DNA of 11,630 bases. Source: an uncultured bacterium (lineage in GTDB: Bacteria; Pseudomonadota; Alphaproteobacteria; Rhodospirillales; Rhodospirillaceae). The notes below the pieces were generated by a model that had not been told where the DNA came from, ran no database searches, and worked only from the letters and a program-made list of their open reading frames with translations. Location of the stretch: NCBI GenBank assembly GCA_903896775.1, contig CAITZE010000217.1, forward strand, positions 1 through 11,630, read 5' to 3'. The position numbers and the translations under genes are program-made. Below, one piece after another: positions 6,198 through 11,630 of the stretch; the stretch's first letter is position 1, and the number at the start of each line of letters is the position of its first letter.

Positions 6198-6999
6198 TGC
6201 CGTTGCCGTTACCGGCGACGGGTGTGCAAATGGACCGGGAAGAGTCCTCGCGGATGAAATTTATAATATCCATCACCCCGGCGTGGGCGCTGAACAGATC
6301 GGCGACTTCGATCAAGCGCTCGGCCATCGTTCCGCCTTGCGAGAACAACAAACCATAAGCTGTGCGCAAGGAGCGGATATCTTCACGCGAGAAACCGCGA
6401 CGACGCAGACCAACGATGTTAAGGCCTGTGAGACATGCGCGATTGCCCATCGCCAAAGCATAGGGAATCACGTCTTTATGAACGCCAGTCACGCCGCCGA
6501 TCATGGCGTGTTTTCCGATCCGCACGTATTGATGCACGCCCGACAAGCCGCCGATATTGGCATATTCCCCAACATGGACGTGGCCGCCGAGCGCGACATT
6601 GTTGGTCAGGATAACGTGGTCTTCAATTACACAATCATGAGCTACGTGACAGCCGGCCATAAAGAAGCAGTGGCTGCCGACGCGCGTTTCCATTCCGCCC
6701 TGTTCCGTGCCCACATGCATGGTCACATGTTCGCGAATGACGTTGTGATGTCCGATCACAAGACGGGTCGGCTCGCCTTTATAACCAAGGTGCTGCGGCG
6801 AAAGTCCAAGCGAGGCAAATGGATGTATGACGGTATGCGCGCCGACTGACGTGTTGCCGTCAATGACGACATGCGAGAGCACGCGTACGCCCTCGCCTAA
6901 CGAGACATGAGGCCCAATCACACAGTAAGGGCCGATCTCGACGTCGCGAGCGAAAGTCGCGCCGGCATCGACCACTGCGGTCGGGTGAATTTTTGTCAT
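6187..6999 (-). CDS. lpxA: UDP-N-acetylglucosamine O-acyltransferase
   Basis: First step of lipid A synthesis: transfers a 3-hydroxyacyl group from ACP to the 3-OH of UDP-GlcNAc in the cytoplasm, as a trimer. The N-terminal two thirds is a left-handed beta-helix of hexapeptide repeats (HPTAVVDAGA, VEIGPYCVIG, VHVGEYANIGG). The catalytic His is in HVAHDC, His121 from the ATG chosen here. The C-terminal helical part includes GNRACLTGLNIVGLRRRGFS, very typical of LpxA. I chose ATG at 6999, giving 270 residues and the common start MTKIHPTAVV. A GTG at 7017 would add six residues (MDTSPQ) and cannot be excluded; neither has a recognisable ribosome binding site. The last eight residues form a Gly-Asn run encoded by a short hexanucleotide repeat, beyond where most LpxA proteins end. 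The stop overlaps or closely precedes lpxI. Confidence 0.96.
   Translation of the reverse strand: MTKIHPTAVVDAGATFARDVEIGPYCVIGPHVSLGEGVRVLSHVVIDGNTSVGAHTVIHPFASLGLSPQHLGYKGEPTRLVIGHHNVIREHVTMHVGTEQGGMETRVGSHCFFMAGCHVAHDCVIEDHVILTNNVALGGHVHVGEYANIGGLSGVHQYVRIGKHAMIGGVTGVHKDVIPYALAMGNRACLTGLNIVGLRRRGFSREDIRSLRTAYGLLFSQGGTMAERLIEVADLFSAHAGVMDIINFIREDSSRSICTPVAGNGNGNGG
6190..6213 (-). repeat. Short hexanucleotide repeat encoding the LpxA Gly-Asn tail
   Basis: On the plus strand, GCCATT, GCCGTT and GCCGTT follow one another (6193-6210), flanked by GCC and ACC. Read on the minus strand they encode GNGNGNGG, the very end of LpxA. The unit is six bases, so copy-number change would keep the lpxA frame. 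The tract also contains the possible upstream lpxI start at 6195-6197. Confidence 0.6.
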
Positions 7000-7029
7000 C
7001 TGGGGGGAAGTATCCACGTGAGGTAACCG

Positions 7030-7494
7030 TCAGGAGTCCATAATCATGGCGGTGTAGACCGCCTCGGCCACAACAGTGTCGCCGACACGCGCTTCGCCGC
7101 TGAATTTCCAGACATTGGCGCGCTGGCGTTCCTTGCGGCAGTACAGGCGCAGTTGATCGCCAGGCACCACAGGTTTGCGGAACCGCGCATTTTCAATCGT
7201 CATGAAGTAAACCAGTTTGCCTTCGGCTTCTTTGCCGAGCCAAGCCACAACAATGACCGCGGCCGTTTGCGCCATCGCCTCGACGATGAGCACACCCGGC
7301 ATCACCGGCCGGTCGGGAAAATGACCCTGAAAGTGCGGCTCATTGGCGGTAACATTTTTGATACCGACAGCGGACTCTCCTGGGATCACATCGATCAGGC
7401 GGTCCACTAACAAAAACGGATAACGATGCGGAATCATCGCCGTGATCCGGTTGATGTCGATAGAAAGAGGCGTCTGCGTTGGTTGTCCGTCCAT
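7030..7494 (-). CDS. fabZ: 3-hydroxyacyl-ACP dehydratase FabZ
   Basis: Dehydrates 3-hydroxyacyl-ACP to trans-2-enoyl-ACP in type II fatty acid synthesis in the cytoplasm. This 154-residue hot-dog-fold protein shows the family signature: IPHRYPFLLVDR (21-32), then EPHFQGHFPDRPVMPGVLIVEAMAQ, where His58 and Glu72 are the catalytic pair. FabZ rather than FabA is indicated by that active-site sequence and by the lpx neighbours. The start is ATG at 7494 with GCGGGAT roughly ten bases upstream, and an isoleucine-rich N-terminus (IDINRITAMIPHR) typical of the family. It sits between lpxD and lpxA, as in many proteobacteria. There it competes with both acyltransferases for the same 3-hydroxyacyl-ACP, so co-transcription helps balance phospholipid and lipid A synthesis. 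The gene is intact. Confidence 0.97.
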   Translation of the reverse strand: MDGQPTQTPLSIDINRITAMIPHRYPFLLVDRLIDVIPGESAVGIKNVTANEPHFQGHFPDRPVMPGVLIVEAMAQTAAVIVVAWLGKEAEGKLVYFMTIENARFRKPVVPGDQLRLYCRKERQRANVWKFSGEARVGDTVVAEAVYTAMIMDS

Positions 7495-7611
7495 GGCTGA
7501 TATCCCGCTAAGGTGCCCCTCTGGAGTCCTGGGATCGATGAGGGCAACTTACCCCAATCGCCACTTATAAAGTATGTCCCGGCAAACTCGTATCCGGTAC
7601 AGGTTTTACGG
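7495..7611 (-). other. 117-bp gap between lpxD and fabZ
   Basis: This is the longest non-coding stretch in the minus-strand gene run. Apart from the fabZ ribosome binding region at its left end I see no convincing promoter pair, no T-tailed hairpin and no small gene with a ribosome binding site. The short near-palindrome ACTTATAAAGT (7563-7573) is the only local symmetry. It might hold an internal promoter or processing site, but nothing in the sequence proves it. Confidence 0.3.
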
Positions 7612-8622
7612 TTACTTGTCGCGTCGGGTCAACCGCGACAAGGCAGCAACATCGCGCCAAAATTGACGAATTGGGCGCGCCGGGTAGCCCATAACGACCT
7701 CGCCAGGTCCAATATCGCGCATAACCCCGGTTTTAGCGGCAATTTGGGCCCCGTCACCCACCGTAACGTGGTCTGCGAGGCCGACCTGACCGCCGATGAC
7801 GACCCCATCCCCGATCTTACAACTTCCGGAAATGCCCACCTGGGAGACGATAATGCACCGGGCCCCAATTGTGACGTTATGGGCGATCTGCACCAAATTG
7901 TCGATTTTGGTACCAACGCCAATGACCGTATCTTCCAGCATACCGCGGTCGATCGTGGTATTAGCGCCGATCTCGACATCATCGCGAATGACCACGCGGC
8001 CCAACTGCGGAATCTTCCGCAGACCTGTTTTCGTAGCCACAAACCCGAAGCCGTCTTGGCCGATTTGCGCGCCAGGGTGAAAGGTGACGCGGTTCCCAAC
8101 CAGGCAATGAGCTAGTGTCGCGTTGGCGCCGATCTTACAGTCCTCCCCAATCACAACGCCCGGACCGATGACAGCGTTAGCGCCGATACTGGTGCGTGCG
8201 CCAATCACCGCGCGCGCGCCAATCACCGCACCAGGTGCTAATAAAGCGCCCTCGCCCAGCACGGCATCGGCGGCGACGTTGCCGGTTTGAACAGAGGCAG
8301 CGGGTATCTCGGGATAGAATAGCGCTGCAATCTCGGCATAAGCGCCGCGGGGATCGCCGACGATCAACACCGGGCAGTGCGTCACATGGGCCGCGAGTTC
8401 GGTGGTTGTCACGCACGCGCCGCATCGGCTAGATGCCAGCGCTACGACATAGGAATGATCAGAGAAGTAGACAATCTCGCCGGCGGCCGCTGTATCGATC
8501 GCGCCGATGTCGTGAATCAGCAGTTCAGGATCGACGCCCGGCGCGAGCCGGGCGCCGAAGCGCCCGGCAAGGTCGGCCAAACGGAAGGGCCCGGCGCGGT
8601 GGTAGAACCGGGGATCCGGCAT
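7612..8622 (-). CDS. lpxD: UDP-3-O-acylglucosamine N-acyltransferase
   Basis: Third step of lipid A synthesis: adds a second 3-hydroxyacyl chain from ACP to the 2-amino group of UDP-3-O-acylglucosamine. The N-terminal 100 residues form the uridine-binding domain (IHDIGAIDTAAAGEIVYFSD). A hexapeptide beta-helix follows from about 115 to 315 (VLGEGALLAPGAVIGARAVIG and many more turns). The signature IGQDGFGFV (187-195) and KIDNLVQIAHNV with catalytic His248 are present. The tail MGYPARPIRQFWRDVAAL (helix) is typical. I chose ATG at 8622, four bases after the ompH stop, giving 336 residues and MPDPRFYHRAGPFRLADLA, the family-like start. The frame also extends to a GTG at 8658 inside ompH, which would add a non-conserved basic stretch. 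Purine-rich AAAAAG precedes the ATG. Likely translated by coupling with ompH. Confidence 0.96.
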   Translation of the reverse strand: MPDPRFYHRAGPFRLADLAGRFGARLAPGVDPELLIHDIGAIDTAAAGEIVYFSDHSYVVALASSRCGACVTTTELAAHVTHCPVLIVGDPRGAYAEIAALFYPEIPAASVQTGNVAADAVLGEGALLAPGAVIGARAVIGARTSIGANAVIGPGVVIGEDCKIGANATLAHCLVGNRVTFHPGAQIGQDGFGFVATKTGLRKIPQLGRVVIRDDVEIGANTTIDRGMLEDTVIGVGTKIDNLVQIAHNVTIGARCIIVSQVGISGSCKIGDGVVIGGQVGLADHVTVGDGAQIAAKTGVMRDIGPGEVVMGYPARPIRQFWRDVAALSRLTRRDK

Positions 8623-8626
8623 GCCT

Positions 8627-9301
8627 TTACTTTTTAGCGGCGGGTGCCGGTTTCGCACCAGCAGCCGGAGCCGCCGCAGGAGCGCCGCCAGCAGCGGCAG
8701 CCGTCGGATTGGCTGGCAAGGTGTCGGGGTTCTTGAATTCGACGCTGGCCAGCGTCTGGTTCAACTTGTCCAATACCGGCTTGGTCATGTCCATGCCGGG
8801 ATCGAAGATCATCAGCTGGTTGCGCGCCATGACGGCGTTGATGCCTTTGTCTTTAGCCACTTCGCCGGAGACGGCCATGATCTTGGCGCCGATGAGCTGC
8901 ATGGACTGTTGGAACGAGTAATCCAAGCGCTCTTGTTTATCTTTCACCTGCGCCTGGAAATCGGCGAGCTTCTGTTGGAAAGCCTGAGCGCGTTGTGTGA
9001 AAACGTCTTGCGCCAGAATACCGCGCTGCTGAGACAGATCCTGGTCTTCGGCGCGCAGTTTGTTTTCCATGTCCTTTACTTGGTTCTGGTAGTTGGTGGC
9101 GTACTTATCGCGCTCGAGGCGCACACCTTTGGCCGCCAAAGATTCTTGCAGCAATAGATCGGTATCGACGACGCCGAGCACCGGCACCGGATGGGTGGCG
9201 GCAGCCTGCTGAGCGAAGCTTGTGGAAGCTCCGAAAGTCATGACGAGGCCGGCAAACAGCGCGGCCGTAGCCACGTAATTAAATCGCGATGTCGTTTTCA
9301 T
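8627..9301 (-). CDS. OmpH/Skp-family periplasmic chaperone
   Basis: Probable periplasmic holdase that binds unfolded outer-membrane proteins on their way to the BAM complex, encoded immediately downstream. The 224-residue product starts with a signal peptide (basic MKTTSR, hydrophobic VATAALFAGLVMTFG, predicted cleavage after SFA at residue 30). The segment VPVLGVVDTDLLLQES (39-54) matches the first strand of OmpH proteins. Residues 55-150 are a charged, Gln-rich coiled coil (DLSQQRGILAQDVFTQRAQ) forming the tentacle arm. The GINAVMARNQLMIFDPGMDMT block near 150-180 resembles the typical GY..VL....V.Y.....D.T ending. Beyond that is an Ala/Pro/Gly tail ending AAKK, longer than in E. coli Skp. 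ATG at 9301 has AGAGGA five bases upstream, the clearest ribosome binding site of the cluster. It begins 14 bases after bamA. The symbol skp or ompH would be by family only. Confidence 0.9.
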   Translation of the reverse strand: MKTTSRFNYVATAALFAGLVMTFGASTSFAQQAAATHPVPVLGVVDTDLLLQESLAAKGVRLERDKYATNYQNQVKDMENKLRAEDQDLSQQRGILAQDVFTQRAQAFQQKLADFQAQVKDKQERLDYSFQQSMQLIGAKIMAVSGEVAKDKGINAVMARNQLMIFDPGMDMTKPVLDKLNQTLASVEFKNPDTLPANPTAAAAGGAPAAAPAAGAKPAPAAKK

Positions 9302-9315
9302 TGTAGTCCTCTGAA

Positions 9316-11630
9316 TTAGTGGAATTGATTGCCGAAATTGATGCGGAAATGGCTTTGTCTATCAAAAGTCTGGGCATTGAAAATGAACGGAGAATAGTCG
9401 AGCGAAATAACGCCGACAGGAGATGTCCACTCCACGCCAACACCGGCAGCGCCACGGATTTTCTCCGAATACAATATGTTCGTTGCGCCGCTGGCGATAA
9501 GATCCTTGGGCGGGCCGATAACGCCCCAATCATTGAACAGCTTAGTTTTAATGCCGGCTTCCTTGGGAAGACCGAGAGGAATTCGCACTTCGTTGATGAA
9601 TGTCGCCATCCAATCGCCACCCAATGCAGCGCCGGTCACTGCGTCGCGCGGGCTCGCACCGAAGTCTTTGAAGCCGCGCAACGTAAACCCGCCCAACTGA
9701 TTGCGCTGGTAGATCTTCAAGTCTCTGCCCAGGCCAACGATATAGGTACCGGTAAGACTGGAAGAGACAACCCAGCCTGAAAGCGGCTGGAGATAAACGG
9801 CAAGGCCGGCGGCGCTCTTTACATAGCGTTCCGATCCACCGAAGCCGGCGAGGTCCGACGACACGGTTACGAAATAACCGCCGGTCGGGTCGATGGCGTT
9901 GTTGCGTCGATCATACGTCACGCTCTGGCTGATAAGCGATGTGATCGCCGTGCCGGCTTCTTCGCGAACGTACTGTGAGGCCGTAGAAGCCACACCCGAT
10001 AGATTGGTTGCGGTCAGTCCGTAGTTGAAGCGCTGGTAAAGGTATTCATTGTAGCTGAAGCCCAAACGTACCGTGCCGCCATAGGTGTTCGAGGTAAAGC
10101 CGGTTTGCGCCTGATAGTCGGATTTCTGCGCAAACAAATCGGCGCCCGCGATCAGATGGCGATCAAGGAAGTAAGGCTCGGTGAAACTCAAGTTCACCTG
10201 GCTTTGCTGCTGCGCGATGCTGAACGCGGCGCGCAAATCCTGGCCTTTGCCGAGCAGATTGCGCTCGCTGACACTTACATCGAACAAAGCTCCCGTCGCA
10301 CTCGAATAGCCGACGCCGAAGCTGAGTTCACCGGTGGACTGTTCCTCGACCTTAGCCGTCAGGATTGTACGGTCGGGGTAAACTTCCGACGGCGTGTTGT
10401 CGATCTTGACAGTGTCTTCTTTGAAGTAACCGAGGTTCTCCAGTCGCTCCTTAGAGCGGCGCACTTTCGCAGTGTTGAAGGCATCGCCTTCCACCAGTCT
10501 CATTTCACGACGAATGACGCGATCGAGCGTACGCGTATTGCCTTGAATATCAACGCGTTCGATGAAGACACGCGGCCCTTCTTGAACCTGGAAGAGAACC
10601 GACGCTGTCTTGGCGGCTACGTCGCGCTGCACGCGCGGGTGGACTTCAACGAAGGCGTAACCGGCGTTACCGGCCGCATTGGTGATGCCATCGACAGTAT
10701 CTTCGATCTGCTTACCGTTGAACCAATCTCCTGCGTGCGGAATCACGGAGGACTGCAGCGTTTCCTTGGACAGGTCCTTAACGTTGACCTCAAGGTCGAC
10801 TTTGGAAATTTTGTAGCGCGGGCCTTCTTTGACCGTGAAGGTCATATAGAAATTTTCGCGGTTCGGCGCGAGTTCGGCGACCGATGAGACGACTTCGAAA
10901 TCCGCATAACCTTCCTGCACATAGAACTGGCGTAGGAGTTCGCGGTCATAATTCATACGGTCCGGATCGTAGGTGTCGTTGGAACTGAAAAGACGCCACC
11001 AACGTTCTTCGCGAGTCAGGATGATGCCGCGCAGCGCCGCGGCGTCGTAAGCCGAATTCCCGACGAAATTAATGGCGCGGACGTAAGTCGGATTGCCTTC
11101 ACTGATCTCGAACACGATGTCGACCCGGTTCTGCGGCAGTTCGATGACCTTAGGCTCGACACGGGCGGCAAAGCGGCCCTTGCGCCGATACAGTTCGAGG
11201 ATTTTTTCGACATCCTGCTGAACCTTGGTGCGGGTATAAACGATACGCGCGCGCAACTGGATTTCTTTGTTGAGATCCTCGTCCTTAATCTTCTTGTTAC
11301 CTTCCAGGGAGACGCGATTGATGATCGGGTTTTCAACGACCCGGATCAGCAGTGTGTTACCCTGGCGTGTGATCACGACGTCTGCAAAAAGTCCGGTCGC
11401 GAAAAGGTTTTTCAAGGAGCGGTCGATGCGGACCGGATCAAAGGGATCGCCTTCGCGCAAAGTGAGATAAGTCCGAACCGTAGCAGGCTCGATACGCTGG
11501 CTACCCTGAACCTGGATAATTTCGATATTGCCGCTCTGCGCCGGAGCGCCGGGGGCAGCAATGGCCGCCGGTGCGGCTGGGACTTGAGCCAAAGCCTGCG
11601 AGACCGGCGACAAAATCGCCGCCACGGCAA
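9316..11630 (-). CDS. bamA: Outer-membrane protein assembly factor BamA (N-terminus outside window)
   Basis: Omp85-family core of the BAM machine, which folds beta-barrel proteins into the outer membrane. At the right edge the frame is still open: the last visible residues before QVPAAPAA are AVAAILSPVSQALA, the end of a signal peptide, so the true start lies off the window. Counting from the GTG codon at 11625, five POTRA domains can be followed at about 33-98, 99-177, 180-267, 270-350 and 353-427 (IQVQGSQRIEPATV, VSLEGNKKIKDEDL, INFVGNSAYDAAAL, VDLEVNVKDLSKET, VDIQGNTRTLDRVI). The 16-strand barrel fills 432-769 with GELSFGVGYSS, VSERNLLGKGQDL and GGFTLRGFKDFG, whose LRGF is the loop-6 (V/I)RGF motif. 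The C-terminus is FRINFGNQFH, with one His after the expected final aromatic. In the usual order rseP would lie just upstream. Confidence 0.97.
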   Translation of the reverse strand, partial: AVAAILSPVSQALAQVPAAPAAIAAPGAPAQSGNIEIIQVQGSQRIEPATVRTYLTLREGDPFDPVRIDRSLKNLFATGLFADVVITRQGNTLLIRVVENPIINRVSLEGNKKIKDEDLNKEIQLRARIVYTRTKVQQDVEKILELYRRKGRFAARVEPKVIELPQNRVDIVFEISEGNPTYVRAINFVGNSAYDAAALRGIILTREERWWRLFSSNDTYDPDRMNYDRELLRQFYVQEGYADFEVVSSVAELAPNRENFYMTFTVKEGPRYKISKVDLEVNVKDLSKETLQSSVIPHAGDWFNGKQIEDTVDGITNAAGNAGYAFVEVHPRVQRDVAAKTASVLFQVQEGPRVFIERVDIQGNTRTLDRVIRREMRLVEGDAFNTAKVRRSKERLENLGYFKEDTVKIDNTPSEVYPDRTILTAKVEEQSTGELSFGVGYSSATGALFDVSVSERNLLGKGQDLRAAFSIAQQQSQVNLSFTEPYFLDRHLIAGADLFAQKSDYQAQTGFTSNTYGGTVRLGFSYNEYLYQRFNYGLTATNLSGVASTASQYVREEAGTAITSLISQSVTYDRRNNAIDPTGGYFVTVSSDLAGFGGSERYVKSAAGLAVYLQPLSGWVVSSSLTGTYIVGLGRDLKIYQRNQLGGFTLRGFKDFGASPRDAVTGAALGGDWMATFINEVRIPLGLPKEAGIKTKLFNDWGVIGPPKDLIASGATNILYSEKIRGAAGVGVEWTSPVGVISLDYSPFIFNAQTFDRQSHFRINFGNQFH

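Noticed and set aside
6178..6849. A 223-codon open frame on the plus strand opposite lpxA
   Set aside because: It is the complement of the lpxA hexapeptide repeats, whose regular codon pattern avoids stops on both strands. Its protein is not like any family I know.
8623..8658. Longer lpxD starting at GTG 8658 inside ompH
   Set aside because: The added MRNRHPPLKSKG is not family-like, and the ATG four bases after the ompH stop gives a normal LpxD N-terminus.
10105..10887. A 260-codon open frame on the plus strand opposite bamA
   Set aside because: It lies wholly inside bamA, which has clear POTRA and barrel homology. The antisense protein has no recognisable domain and no evident promoter or ribosome binding site; such frames are common opposite GC-rich genes.
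11623..11625. GTG at 11623-11625 as the bamA start
   Set aside because: The frame remains open to the window edge and the GTG falls within what reads as the hydrophobic part of a signal peptide, so it is an internal valine and the real start is outside.

Overview
The window comes from the chromosome of a moderately GC-rich Gram-negative bacterium, most likely an alphaproteobacterium. Three things point there: the Lpx pathway uses LpxI (DUF1009) instead of LpxH; the genes run bamA - ompH/skp - lpxD - fabZ - lpxA - lpxI - lpxB; and gltA and gltX lie just beyond lpxB, an arrangement common in that class. No mobile element, CRISPR array, tRNA or rRNA was seen.

Layout. Positions 1-324 (+) hold the 3' end of gltX (glutamyl-tRNA synthetase). 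Positions 325-449 form a regulatory interval with an imperfect inverted repeat, a good sigma-70-like promoter, a 10-bp direct repeat and two adjacent leader hairpins. The citrate synthase gene gltA follows (450-1742, +) and ends at a strong hairpin terminator (1764-1800) that probably also serves the convergent genes. Everything from 1809 to the right edge is on the minus strand. In transcription order it is bamA (N-terminus outside the window), ompH/skp, lpxD, fabZ, lpxA, lpxI, lpxB and finally a large gene for nine TPRs fused to an OGT/SPINDLY-type glycosyltransferase. Spacing is tight: 14 nt bamA-ompH, 4 nt ompH-lpxD, 117 nt lpxD-fabZ, about 12-30 nt fabZ-lpxA, overlap or 7 nt lpxA-lpxI, 5 nt lpxI-lpxB, 43 nt lpxB-OGT. 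This suggests one long outer-membrane biogenesis operon.

How they work together. LpxA, LpxD, LpxI and LpxB carry out four steps of lipid A assembly, from UDP-GlcNAc acylation to the tetra-acylated disaccharide 1-phosphate. FabZ draws on the same 3-hydroxyacyl-ACP pool that LpxA and LpxD consume. BamA and the Skp-like chaperone insert and escort outer-membrane proteins. The OGT-like gene is the accessory member: a putative UDP-sugar-dependent protein O-glycosyltransferase between the envelope operon and gltA. The window is mainly core housekeeping DNA. The best candidates for something new are the OGT-like gene's target and the structured region upstream of gltA.
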